Source: Pelistega sp. (GTDB lineage: Bacteria > Pseudomonadota > Gammaproteobacteria > Burkholderiales > Burkholderiaceae_B). Taken from it: 64,000 bases of DNA. Below the pieces are notes generated by a model, which saw only the letters and a list, made by a program, of their open reading frames with translations, was not told the DNA's origin and ran no database searches. Shown here in pieces: positions 1 to 7,943 of this stretch. Position numbers and translations under genes: made by a program. The stretch is from the NCBI GenBank assembly GCA_030538255.1, contig JAUNUI010000001.1:1-64000 (forward strand). The letters run 5' to 3'. The first letter of the stretch is position 1. Each line of letters begins with the position of its first letter.

Positions 1-4
1 GTGA

Positions 5-36
5 GCGGCAGCGTTAAGTATGCGGCAGCGTTAAGT
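5..36. repeat. Short direct repeat, two 15-bp copies
   Basis: The 15-mer GCGGCAGCGTTAAGT occurs at 5-19 and again at 22-36, a 17-bp period. It lies downstream of the cadR stop codon at the window edge, so any longer array to the left cannot be seen. No function is inferred. Confidence 0.8.
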
Positions 37-56
37 GAATAGGGGTTCAGCGCTTT

Positions 57-503
57 TTAAGTGCAGTGCTTCACTGAACGCAAACAAGCATCGGTTGGGC
101 GCGCATCAAAGTTAGTCCCGTTTTGCTCTAAGTGTTCTAGAATGGCGCAATTCCCGCCCTCAGCAATACATTGGGCACGTAATTGTGTGAGATGTGCTTC
201 TAGCTTAAGCAAGCTCTCAATGCGATCTCGCACGTGTTGAATATGATTGTCGATAACATGATTCACCTCACTGCAATTTTCCTTGGGATTGGCTTTAAAT
301 TGCAAGAGTAGGCGAATCTCATCAAGGGACATATCGAGGCTGCGGCAATGACGAATAAAGCTTAATTGTTGCACATGGGCCTCATCATAATGACGATAAT
401 TATTCGCTTGACGCTGTGCTTCAGGGATCAGTCCTTCGCGTTCATAATAGCGAATTGTCTCAATTGGGGTATCACTTGCATTGGCAACTTCACTAATTTT
501 CAT
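57..503 (-). CDS. cadR: MerR-family Cd(II)/Pb(II)-responsive regulator CadR
   Basis: This 148-residue cytoplasmic protein is a MerR-type metal sensor that activates the divergent ATPase gene. The N-terminal winged helix-turn-helix reads MKISEVANASDTPIETIRYY and is followed by the dimerisation helix. Cysteines at 77, 112 and 119 sit exactly where the CadR/PbrR subgroup places its three metal-binding thiols (77 in ENCSEV, 112 and 119 in the QC...NC loop). The short tail carries two further cysteines (140, 147) and a histidine. It is divergent from the P-type ATPase gene across 73 bp that contain a MerR-type promoter. The family and Cd/Pb/Zn class are secure; which metal dominates cannot be read from the sequence. 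Confidence 0.94.
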   Translation of the reverse strand: MKISEVANASDTPIETIRYYEREGLIPEAQRQANNYRHYDEAHVQQLSFIRHCRSLDMSLDEIRLLLQFKANPKENCSEVNHVIDNHIQHVRDRIESLLKLEAHLTQLRAQCIAEGGNCAILEHLEQNGTNFDARPTDACLRSVKHCT

Positions 504-510
504 AATAAGC

Positions 511-541
511 TTGACTCTGTAGTTACTACAGGGTTTAGTAT
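511..541 (+). promoter_or_regulatory. MerR-type promoter and CadR operator for the P-type ATPase gene
   Basis: A -35 box TTGACT (511-516) and a -10 box TAGTAT (536-541) are separated by 19 bp, the over-long spacer typical of promoters that MerR proteins activate by DNA distortion. Between them lies a perfect 15-bp inverted repeat CTGTAG-TTA-CTACAG (517-531), which extends to 514-534 with one mismatch. A second small inverted pair, TTTAGTA (534-540) and TACTAAA (553-559), overlaps the -10 box and the untranslated leader; its role is unknown. Confidence 0.88.
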
Positions 542-576
542 GGTGTTAATCGTACTAAAATTCAAGGTTTATTGAG

Positions 577-3267
577 ATGTTAGAGAAAGAAAATTCCTCT
601 TGTTGTGGCTGTGGTCTCGATGATGAAGAGCCAGTTGAGCATGCACATCAGCATCAACACCAGTACCAACCTCAACAACAGCACCAACCACAACAACAGC
701 ACCAACACCAATATCGACACCAGCACGATGATGCTACACATACATGTGCGAGTGAAAAATCGAATTCATGCAGCGGTGATACAGTTGTTGCAACGGTTGG
801 CTCTTGTTGTGGCGATGCGGCTACTGAGAAAACAAGTTCATGCTGTGGTGATACGACGACCGAGAAAACAAGCTCGTGCTGTGGTGATACGACGGCCGAG
901 AAAACAAGCTCATGCTGCAGGGATGCTTCTGCACAAGAAGTCCCTTCTTGTTGTGGCGATGTCGCCGTACATGAGGATCTATCTTGTTGTGGTAATAGTG
1001 ACGCGCTTGCAAGTCAAGCCGTAGTCATGAATGCCGCTATGGTGCAATACCATATTCCTGAGATGGATTGCGCGACTGAGCAAGGGCAAATTACGCGCGC
1101 TTTAGAGTCGGTGCTTGGTATCAATAAATTGGCGTTTAATCTAAGTGCCAGAATACTGGGTGTGGATGCGCAAGCAAGTACGCATCCGCAGATTCTGACG
1201 ATTTTGCAAGGTCTAGGGTTTAAGCCAAAGCAAATCGCCAAGGAACAAGTGCATGCTTTGGAGAATAAGGCCTTTTGGCAAAGCTGGGGCAGGCTTAGCC
1301 TTGCCTTGGTATTTGCGCTGAGCGCTGAGTTAATCAGTTTCTTGTTGCCAGAGACAGGTACTGTGGTCGCTATTGAGATGCTTTTAGCGCTTGTGGCGAT
1401 TTATTTATCAGGCTGGGGGGTGATCCAAAAGGGATTAAAATCGCTGGCGCAACTTAATTTAAGTATTAGTGCCTTAATGGTTGTTGCCGTTGCAGGTGCG
1501 TTCTTAATCGGTGAGTGGCCTGAAGCGGCGATGGTGATGAGTTTATTTGCTTTGGCCGAGGCACTTGAAGCGAGAGCTGTGGATAAGGCACGTAATGCGG
1601 TCCAAGAGTTGTTGGCTTTAAGTCCAGATACGGCCATGGTGCAAATGCCGGACGGCCAATGGTTAGAGCGTGATGTGAATGAAATTACTATCGGTTCCTT
1701 GGTGCGTGTCAATCCTGGGCAAAGAGTCGCTTTAGATGGGATCTTGCTTGAGGGTCAGACTAGCATTAATCAGGCGAGCTTAACCGGTGAAAGCTTGCCG
1801 GTAGAAAAGCAAGAGGGCGATAAGGTGTTTGCCGGGACGGTTAACCAGGCAGGTAGCTTTATTATGCGCTCTGAAGCATTGGCGAGTGATACGAGTCTGG
1901 CAAAAATTATTCATGCCGTAGAGCAGGCACAGAATCAACGTGCGCCAACCCAACGATTGATTGATCGCTTTGCCAAATATTACACGCCCGGTGTCTTTTT
2001 ATTCGCGCTAGCGGTGATGGTATTACCGCCTCTGTTGCTAGACTGGACGTGGATGGAGTCCCTCTATAAGGGCTTGGTATTGCTAGTGATTGCTTGCCCA
2101 TGTGCCTTAGTGATTGCAACTCCGGTGACCATTGTGAGCAGCTTGGCGAATGCGGCAAAAATGGGTTTGATCATTAAGGGAGGTGTGCATCTAGAGCAAG
2201 CCCGTTTAGTAAAAACGATGGCTTTTGACAAAACAGGCACGATTACTTTGGGGCAACCTAAACTATTAGACTTTATCATCTTAAATCATGATGCGAGTAC
2301 ATCTCAAGTTGCGGCGAGCTTAGAGGCACAAGTTGAGCAGAGTTTTGTGTCGTTGAAAGAGTCGGGTGTGGGGCATGAACCTGGTGCTTTAGCAGCGCAG
2401 ATGACAGCGGTTGTGAATAAGAGAGATTCACGTATACGTGAGCTTACCGCGACGTTAGCGAGTAGTTCTGATCATCCAGTGTCGCAAGCGATTGTTCAGG
2501 GCTTAGCCTTGGCGGTGAATCCCTTGGCGACTGTTGAGCAACTTCATGGTCGTGGTATTCAGGGGCACATCGAAGGCAAAAATTATACCTTGATCAATCA
2601 TCGTGCCTTAATTGAACGAGGACTAAATACGCCTGCTTTAGATGCACAAATTAAGGCCCTAGAGCAGGAAGGTAAAACCATAAGCATCTTTGCCGACGAT
2701 GAGGTTGCCCTCGCTTTATGTGTTGTCGCCGATACGATCAAGCCACATGCGGCGGCAGCGATTCAGCAATTGCATGCGCGTGGTGTGCATACGCTGATGT
2801 TAAGTGGGGATAATCCACAAACCGCGCAAGTGATTGCACAGCAGGCGGGTATCCAAGAAGCAAGAGGGCATTTATTGCCCGAAGATAAATTGCAATTTAT
2901 TCAACAATTACGCCAGCAATCAGGCCCCGTGGCCATGGTGGGGGATGGCATGAATGATGCGCCGGCATTAGCGCAAGCGGATATTGGCTATGCCATGGGT
3001 GGTGTTGGTAGCGATATTGCCATGGAGACCGCGGATATTGTCGTGATGAATGATGATTTACAGAGTGTGGTTAAGAGTATTGATCTCTCCCAGAAGACTC
3101 ATTCTGTATTATGGCAAAACATTGCTTTAGCGCTAGGAATTAAATTTGTATTTTTAGTTTTAACGCTATTTTCTTTAACTAGCATGTGGATGGCCGTGTT
3201 TGCTGATGTTGGTGCAAGTCTCATCGTCGTGCTTAATGGTATGCGGATGTTAGCTTATCGTCCGTGA
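577..3267 (+). CDS. cadA: Zn/Cd/Pb-exporting P1B-type ATPase with His- and Cys-rich N terminus
   Basis: An 896-residue heavy-metal efflux ATPase of the inner membrane. Core motifs are intact: TGES at 403-406 (actuator), CPC at 507-509 in the transport helix, DKTG with phosphorylated Asp551, HP at 633-634 and GDGMND at 789-794. A heavy-metal-associated domain with MDCATE at 163-168 has a single cysteine plus acidic residue, as in divalent-cation pumps. Before it lies an unusual extension: CCGCG at 9-13, a His/Gln/Tyr-rich run around residues 20-50, then six SCC(G/R)(D/N) units to about residue 145, three of them encoded by near-identical 36-bp repeats. It is divergent from cadR and controlled by the MerR-type promoter. 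Cd/Zn/Pb class is inferred from the regulator and CPC motif. Confidence 0.95.
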   Translation: MLEKENSSCCGCGLDDEEPVEHAHQHQHQYQPQQQHQPQQQHQHQYRHQHDDATHTCASEKSNSCSGDTVVATVGSCCGDAATEKTSSCCGDTTTEKTSSCCGDTTAEKTSSCCRDASAQEVPSCCGDVAVHEDLSCCGNSDALASQAVVMNAAMVQYHIPEMDCATEQGQITRALESVLGINKLAFNLSARILGVDAQASTHPQILTILQGLGFKPKQIAKEQVHALENKAFWQSWGRLSLALVFALSAELISFLLPETGTVVAIEMLLALVAIYLSGWGVIQKGLKSLAQLNLSISALMVVAVAGAFLIGEWPEAAMVMSLFALAEALEARAVDKARNAVQELLALSPDTAMVQMPDGQWLERDVNEITIGSLVRVNPGQRVALDGILLEGQTSINQASLTGESLPVEKQEGDKVFAGTVNQAGSFIMRSEALASDTSLAKIIHAVEQAQNQRAPTQRLIDRFAKYYTPGVFLFALAVMVLPPLLLDWTWMESLYKGLVLLVIACPCALVIATPVTIVSSLANAAKMGLIIKGGVHLEQARLVKTMAFDKTGTITLGQPKLLDFIILNHDASTSQVAASLEAQVEQSFVSLKESGVGHEPGALAAQMTAVVNKRDSRIRELTATLASSSDHPVSQAIVQGLALAVNPLATVEQLHGRGIQGHIEGKNYTLINHRALIERGLNTPALDAQIKALEQEGKTISIFADDEVALALCVVADTIKPHAAAAIQQLHARGVHTLMLSGDNPQTAQVIAQQAGIQEARGHLLPEDKLQFIQQLRQQSGPVAMVGDGMNDAPALAQADIGYAMGGVGSDIAMETADIVVMNDDLQSVVKSIDLSQKTHSVLWQNIALALGIKFVFLVLTLFSLTSMWMAVFADVGASLIVVLNGMRMLAYRP
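823..930 (+). repeat. Three tandem 36-bp coding repeats (Cys-Cys metal-binding units)
   Basis: Near-identical 36-bp units begin at 823, 859 and 895 and encode variants of TEKTSSCCGDTT. Related but more diverged SCCG units flank them on both sides. The nucleotide-level similarity points to recent tandem duplication within the coding sequence, always in multiples of 12 codons. Confidence 0.85.
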
Positions 3268-3270
3268 CGT

Positions 3271-3301
3271 TCTTCCTCCTTGAAGGACGGGGTTTTGCGA
3301 C
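3271..3301 (-). repeat. Dispersed GTAAAACCCCG-CTTCAAGG element, copy 1
   Basis: Read on the minus strand this is CGCAAAACCCCGTCC followed by TTCAAGGAGG. It begins a few bases after the ATPase stop codon and contains the 11-bp palindrome TCCTTGAAGGA (3277-3287). Related sequences occur at 42817-42846, 54632-54660 and 54683-54718. It may serve as a transcript-end hairpin here, but no T-tract follows. Resemblance to IS200/IS605-family ends is from memory and unproven. Confidence 0.5.
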
Positions 3302-3455
3302 GAATCCCGTGAGTGTAACTAAAATCTTCAGGAGTTGGTATGGTTCGTCATAAATCATTCATATTTAGATACAACTGAATTATTTCTGATATTGGTTTGC
3401 TTGTTAAGTTCTGTTAAGCTTGTCGTAAGTTATTTAGTTAAGAAGGAGAATGGCA

Positions 3456-3668
3456 ATGAATATGAAATCATTAACTAAGATTGTTTTATTAGGTACTTTA
3501 AGCCTTAGCTTGACGGCATGTGGTCATATGTCAACACGTGATAAGAGTACTATTGGTGGTGCTGCTATTGGTGGCGCAGCGGGTGCAATTATGACGGGCG
3601 GTAGTGCTTGGGGTACTGTTGGTGGTGCGGCTGTGGGTGGTGTGATTGGTAACCAAGTCGGTAAATAA
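3456..3668 (+). CDS. osmB: OsmB-like glycine-zipper lipoprotein
   Basis: A roughly 70-residue outer-envelope lipoprotein. A lysine-containing signal peptide ends in the lipobox LTAC, predicting lipidation of the cysteine. The rest is a glycine-zipper segment, ending in WGTVGGAAVGGVIGNQVGK, closely like the C terminus of enterobacterial OsmB from memory. The start at 3456 is chosen because AAGGAG (3443-3448) lies 7 bases upstream; an ATG at 3450 is too close to it and one at 3462 is possible. It stands alone and ends before a strong bidirectional terminator. Osmotic or stress induction is known for OsmB, not shown here. Confidence 0.8.
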   Translation: MNMKSLTKIVLLGTLSLSLTACGHMSTRDKSTIGGAAIGGAAGAIMTGGSAWGTVGGAAVGGVIGNQVGK

Positions 3669-3779
3669 TCAACACGCGTGAATAGAGACTCAGTTGTCAT
3701 GATTTCAGTTGTTTGAGTTTCAATAGTTTAAGTCTACATAAGGCTAAGCATTAGGTACTAACAACGCATTCGACACGAA

Positions 3780-3825
3780 CAAACAAAAATCCCTAGTCCA
3801 GAACGGAGCTAGGGATTTTTGTTTG
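3780..3825. terminator. Bidirectional intrinsic terminator between osmB and minE
   Basis: A perfect 17-bp stem, CAAACAAAAATCCCTAG (3780-3796) against its complement (3809-3825), encloses a 12-base loop. A-runs in the left arm and T-runs in the right arm allow it to work on both strands, which suits the convergent osmB and minE genes. Confidence 0.92.
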
Positions 3826-3943
3826 GGTGCGCTTAGATAGCCGGATTATGCTTATCCACTTGTGAGATTATTATCTAAAGCCTAAACCATAGCTCTAAGC
3901 TTGCGCGCTTAATGTTTGTGCCAGGCACAAGCTTAGGGACTGA

Positions 3944-4222
3944 TTATTGTTTCAAGCGAGCGGCAGCCATTTCTTCGGGTGACATTTCAATTTTGACTTC
4001 AAGTACTTCAAGTGAGTCTTGCTTGTCTAGATTGACCTTAATATCACCAGGATTGACGTTAATGTATTTGGAGATGACTTCAATTAATTCTTTTTGCAGT
4101 TGTGGTAAAAAGTCAGGAGTGGCATCATCACCACGATCACGTACTAAAATTAACTTTAAACGGTCTTTGGCAACTTCATTGCTCTTTTTCTTTTCACCTA
4201 AGAAAAACTTTAAAAAAGACAT
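3944..4222 (-). CDS. minE: Cell division topological specificity factor MinE
   Basis: A 92-residue MinE of usual length. The N terminus [19 protein letters not shown] is the amphipathic membrane-binding segment, followed by the anti-MinCD region with [10 protein letters not shown] and the C-terminal topological specificity domain ([15 protein letters not shown]). MinE stimulates MinD ATP hydrolysis and drives pole-to-pole oscillation so that the Z-ring forms at mid-cell. It is the last gene of glnS-minC-minD-minE, one base after minD, and is followed by the bidirectional terminator. Confidence 0.96.
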   Translation of the reverse strand: MSFLKFFLGEKKKSNEVAKDRLKLILVRDRGDDATPDFLPQLQKELIEVISKYINVNPGDIKVNLDKQDSLEVLEVKIEMSPEEMAAARLKQ

Positions 4223-4223
4223 C

Positions 4224-5039
4224 TTACTTACCTCCGAATAGTTTCTTCAGGAAGCCAGGCTTAACGTATTCAGTGAAACGAATAGGGATTTCTGAGCCGA
4301 GGTAACGGTCGACAATATCCGAATAGGCTTGTGCCACATCGGTTTCGGTCATATGAATAGCCGGGATACCGGTGTTAGATGCTTGTAAGATATCGCTAGA
4401 TTCAGGGGTAACGCCAAGCATAGGGATACGTAAGATATCACTAATGTCTTCAATCGATAGCATCTCACCATCGGCAACACGCTTAGGATTGTAGCGTGTG
4501 ACAATGAGGAATTCCTTGACGGGGTCCTCGCCATGTTCAGCACGGCGAGTTTTCGCTTGTAAGATACCCAAGATGCGGTCAGAGTCACGCACTGAAGACA
4601 CTTCAGGGTTCGTTACGACGAGCGCATCATCGGCAAAGTAGGCGGCCATTAGGGCGCCAGTCTCGATGCCTGCAGGTGAGTCACAGACAATGTATTCAAA
4701 ACCCATATCGCTTAAGTCATTAATGATGCGTTCAACACCTTCACGTGTTAGGGCATCCTTATCGCGGGTCTGTGAGGCTGGAAGGATGAAGAGGTTCTCA
4801 AGTTGCTTGTCTTTGATAAGTGCTTGATTAAGTGTCGCTTCTTCATGCAAAACGTTAACAAAGTCATACACAACTCGACGCTCACAACCCATAATAAGGT
4901 CTAAGTTACGTAAACCAACGTCAAAGTCAATGACCACTGTTTTGTGGCCACGCATGGCCAAACCTGATGCGAAACTAGCGCTTGTGGTGGTTTTACCAAC
5001 ACCACCTTTACCGGAGGTAACTACAACGACACGAGCCAT
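4224..5039 (-). CDS. minD: Septum site-determining ATPase MinD
   Basis: A 271-residue ParA/MinD-type ATPase, normal length. The deviant Walker A motif [10 protein letters not shown] is at residues 9-18 with the signature Lys11; the switch region [10 protein letters not shown] and the [13 protein letters not shown] segment follow. The C terminus [10 protein letters not shown] is the amphipathic membrane-targeting helix. ATP-bound MinD dimers sit on the inner membrane and recruit MinC or MinE. It lies one base upstream of minE and 240 bp downstream of minC, an unusually wide gap for this operon. Confidence 0.97.
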   Translation of the reverse strand: MARVVVVTSGKGGVGKTTTSASFASGLAMRGHKTVVIDFDVGLRNLDLIMGCERRVVYDFVNVLHEEATLNQALIKDKQLENLFILPASQTRDKDALTREGVERIINDLSDMGFEYIVCDSPAGIETGALMAAYFADDALVVTNPEVSSVRDSDRILGILQAKTRRAEHGEDPVKEFLIVTRYNPKRVADGEMLSIEDISDILRIPMLGVTPESSDILQASNTGIPAIHMTETDVAQAYSDIVDRYLGSEIPIRFTEYVKPGFLKKLFGGK

Positions 5040-5279
5040 GAAACATTCATCCTATGAATCAATTTAATTCTATAATCTTAACGCATTACGCGATTTTTGT
5101 GCACTGAGAGCTCAGCTTTTTACGATATCTTACGATTTATTTTCCCACACGCTTGATGAGTGTGGGAAAACGGTGATTGACGACAAGTTTTAGTCCGCGA
5201 CGCTAACTAACTTCATGCACGGCGCTAAGCTATTTCAAGCATTACGGCAACTTAGAGCGTCTAAAACCTACTTAAGCAC
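5040..5279. other. minC-minD intergenic gap with a strong inverted repeat
   Basis: This 240-bp stretch separates minC from minD on the minus strand. It contains a perfect 11-bp inverted repeat, TTTTCCCACAC (5140-5150) and GTGTGGGAAAA (5160-5170), with a 9-base loop. Neither strand has a T-tract after it, so it is not a standard intrinsic terminator. It could stabilise or process the mRNA or be an operator for a separate minDE promoter; no coding signal was seen. Confidence 0.6.
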
Positions 5280-6071
5280 TTAGGCCTTGATTTCATTAAA
5301 ACTCAAGGTATCATCTTCGAGCTCAACCATCACTGCTTTACGCAGACCAGCAGGTTTAAAGTCCGCATCAAACAGACGATAAATACCCGCAATGGCGACC
5401 AATTCAGGATCTAAATGGCTGGTGAAAATACGTGCATTATGGTCGCCTTTGGCACCGGCAATGGCACGGCCAAATAAGCTGCCATAGACGTGAATATTGC
5501 CATCGGCCACAATCTCCGCACCATGACCGACACTACCTATCACAATTAAGTCACTGTCATTGGCGTAAATCCGTTGGCCAGAGCGTAGCTGACGCTTGAT
5601 GACCATCGTCGGCTGAGCGCCGCCTGTAGGTGTACTAGCTGGCTTGCTAGGGCTCGCCGCGCTGCTAGCAGGTGCTGCCGCAGATTTAGCTGGAGCCACA
5701 GCACTGGCGCTACTGGAGGGAGCTGGTGAACTGGCAGGGGAGGTGTTTTTGCTATTGTTGGCGGTTAAATTAATCGGGCTTAAACCAGCCTCAATCGCAC
5801 CAGGGAGCAGGCGTTCATTAGTATAGATGCCTAAGACATTAAGCCCATAGCCTTTTAAGAGAGGAACAAGCTTGTCCCATGGTAAGGGTTGGACAATGCC
5901 ATAGGCATCAATAATAATGCTTTCACCACGGAAGAAATCACCCGCCTGTGCCATCTTGCGCTCAATGGCTTGCGCCACTGCACTATAGTCCGTGGTTTTC
6001 ACGACCAAGCGCATAGCCATAACACTGGTATTCTTAATTTCCAAAATATGAGAATCTGAATGGTTGCTCAC
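5280..6071 (-). CDS. minC: Septum site-determining protein MinC
   Basis: A 263-residue FtsZ-polymerisation inhibitor. The N-terminal domain runs to about residue 105, then comes an Ala/Ser/Pro-rich linker of roughly 45 residues. The C-terminal beta-helix domain begins with LRSGQRIYA and contains IVIGSVGHGAEIVADG and HVYGSLFGRA, the segments used for dimerisation and MinD binding. MinC is brought to the membrane by MinD and blocks Z-rings near the poles. It starts 12 bp after the glnS stop codon and is probably cotranscribed with it. Confidence 0.95.
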   Translation of the reverse strand: MSNHSDSHILEIKNTSVMAMRLVVKTTDYSAVAQAIERKMAQAGDFFRGESIIIDAYGIVQPLPWDKLVPLLKGYGLNVLGIYTNERLLPGAIEAGLSPINLTANNSKNTSPASSPAPSSSASAVAPAKSAAAPASSAASPSKPASTPTGGAQPTMVIKRQLRSGQRIYANDSDLIVIGSVGHGAEIVADGNIHVYGSLFGRAIAGAKGDHNARIFTSHLDPELVAIAGIYRLFDADFKPAGLRKAVMVELEDDTLSFNEIKA

Positions 6072-6083
6072 TACTTTATCCTC

Positions 6084-7844
6084 TTAGATCCATGCGTCGC
6101 GTAAGGTTACACTACGGTTGATAATGGGTTTTTCTGGGCTTGAAGCAGGGTCAACAATAAAGTAACCGAGACGCTCAAACTGCCATTGATTGCCTACGCT
6201 TAAATCAAGCCCTGGCTCTAACCACGCTTGCACCTGGTCGGCTGAGTGAGGGTTGATATAGTCGAGGAAATTCTTATCGCCACTATCAGGGAATGCATCA
6301 GTAAAGAGGCGGTCATACAGCTTAACCGTTGCTGGGATGGCGTACTTGGTGCTTACCCAGGTGATATTGCCCTTAACCTTAACGCTATCCGAGCCCGGTG
6401 TACCACTCTTAGTATCCGGTAGATACTCAACATGGACCTCGGTTACTTCACCTTGTTCGTTCTTTACAAAACCAGTGCAACGCACGACATACGCGTATTT
6501 CAGACGTACGGTATTGCCAGGGAATAGGCGGAAGTATTTTTTCGGTGGTTCCTCACGGAAATCATCGCGCTCAATCCACATTTCACGCGTGAATGGGAAT
6601 TCGCGTTTGCCTGCTTCAGGGTCATGTGGGTTTTTCGGCGCAGAGCAGAGTTCTTCCGCATCTTCAGGGTAATTAGTCACAACTAATTTAATCGGGTCTA
6701 ATACGGCGACGGCACGCTCGGCGATGGGGTCTAAAGAGTCACGCAAAGCTTGTTCTAAAATACTGTAATCAATCCATGAGTCTGCTTTAGACACGCCTAG
6801 ACGCTCAATGAATAGACGAATGGCTTCAGGGGTATAGCCGCGACGACGTAAACCAGCGATAGTCGGCAGGCGCGGATCGTCCCAACCATCAACATGACCT
6901 TCATTCACTAAAGAAAGCAATTTACGCTTACTGGTCACAATATGCTTAACCTTAAGACGGGCAAACTCAGTCTGACGTGGCAGGGGCTCATTCAATAAGC
7001 CTAAGCCAGCGAGTTTCTCTAAGAGCCAATCATAGAAGGGGCGTTGGTCTTCGAACTCTAAGGTACAAAAACTATGGGTAATGCCTTCGAGAGCATCTTC
7101 AATCGGGTGCGCATAAGTATACATCGGATAGATTGGCCACTTATTGCCTGTGCGATGGTGTTCCGCGTGGCGAATACGGTAGATCACTGGATCACGTAAA
7201 TTGATATTCGGTGAGGCCATATTCACTTTAGCACGTAGGCACATGGCGCCATTTGGGTGTTTACCTTCGCGCATTTCGATAAATAGTCGACGCGATTCTT
7301 CGGCAGGGCGATCACGCCAAGGCGAATTCGTGCCTGGCTCGGTTAGCGTGCCACGGTTTTGGCGAATTTCGTCAGCAGTTTGCTCATCAATATAGGCGTC
7401 GCCGCTATCGATTAATGCCAGTGCAAACTCATACATATAGTCGAAATAATCACTAGCGAAATAGAGATTATCGTAATTTTTCTTCTTGCTTTTCCACTTA
7501 AAGCCCAGCCACTTTACCGTGTCCATAATAGAGTCAACATATTCTTGCTCTTCTTTTTCTGGGTTTGTATCGTCAAAGCGTAAGTGACATTGGCCACCGT
7601 AGTCCTTGGCTAGACCAAAGTTTAAAACAATACTCTTGGCATGACCGATATGCAGATAACCATTCGGCTCGGGCGGAAAGCGTGTGCGGATACGTGCCGG
7701 GTCTTTAGTGCCCTTATCTTGTACTGAAGCGGGGCCAGGAACACCCGCCCAGCGCTTGTTCTGAAAGCGATCATCAGAGAGGTCGTTCTCAATAATGGTA
7801 CGTAAAAAATTTGAAACAGGTATATCAGGATTATGGGTGCTCAT
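6084..7844 (-). CDS. glnS: Glutamine--tRNA ligase
   Basis: A 586-residue class Ic aminoacyl-tRNA synthetase that charges tRNA-Gln with glutamine in the cytosol. The PPEPNGYLHIGHAK segment (HIGH at 65-68) and the KMSKS-like loop SKRKLLSL near residue 305 are present. FDDTNPEKEEQEYVDSI and the GITHSFCTLEFEDQRPFYDW signature are typical of GlnS rather than GltX. The C-terminal anticodon-binding beta-barrels follow. It is the first gene of the glnS-minCDE run and is divergent from the bd-like gene pair across 99 bp. Confidence 0.97.
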   Translation of the reverse strand: MSTHNPDIPVSNFLRTIIENDLSDDRFQNKRWAGVPGPASVQDKGTKDPARIRTRFPPEPNGYLHIGHAKSIVLNFGLAKDYGGQCHLRFDDTNPEKEEQEYVDSIMDTVKWLGFKWKSKKKNYDNLYFASDYFDYMYEFALALIDSGDAYIDEQTADEIRQNRGTLTEPGTNSPWRDRPAEESRRLFIEMREGKHPNGAMCLRAKVNMASPNINLRDPVIYRIRHAEHHRTGNKWPIYPMYTYAHPIEDALEGITHSFCTLEFEDQRPFYDWLLEKLAGLGLLNEPLPRQTEFARLKVKHIVTSKRKLLSLVNEGHVDGWDDPRLPTIAGLRRRGYTPEAIRLFIERLGVSKADSWIDYSILEQALRDSLDPIAERAVAVLDPIKLVVTNYPEDAEELCSAPKNPHDPEAGKREFPFTREMWIERDDFREEPPKKYFRLFPGNTVRLKYAYVVRCTGFVKNEQGEVTEVHVEYLPDTKSGTPGSDSVKVKGNITWVSTKYAIPATVKLYDRLFTDAFPDSGDKNFLDYINPHSADQVQAWLEPGLDLSVGNQWQFERLGYFIVDPASSPEKPIINRSVTLRDAWI

Positions 7845-7943
7845 ACTATGAAAAATCTAGAATTCACAAAACAATAGACATTTTGCCACGTTCGGTCGTA
7901 AGACTCATTAGAATAGACGTTTTATGCAAAAACATTTATCTCT

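Noticed and set aside
823..930. Tandem repeats considered as a CRISPR-like array
   Set aside because: The units are contiguous, in frame and coding, with no spacers.
605..1024. A 139-residue open frame on the plus strand inside the P-type ATPase gene
   Set aside because: It is a shifted-frame shadow of the repetitive His/Cys-rich coding region and has no independent ribosome site or recognisable domain.
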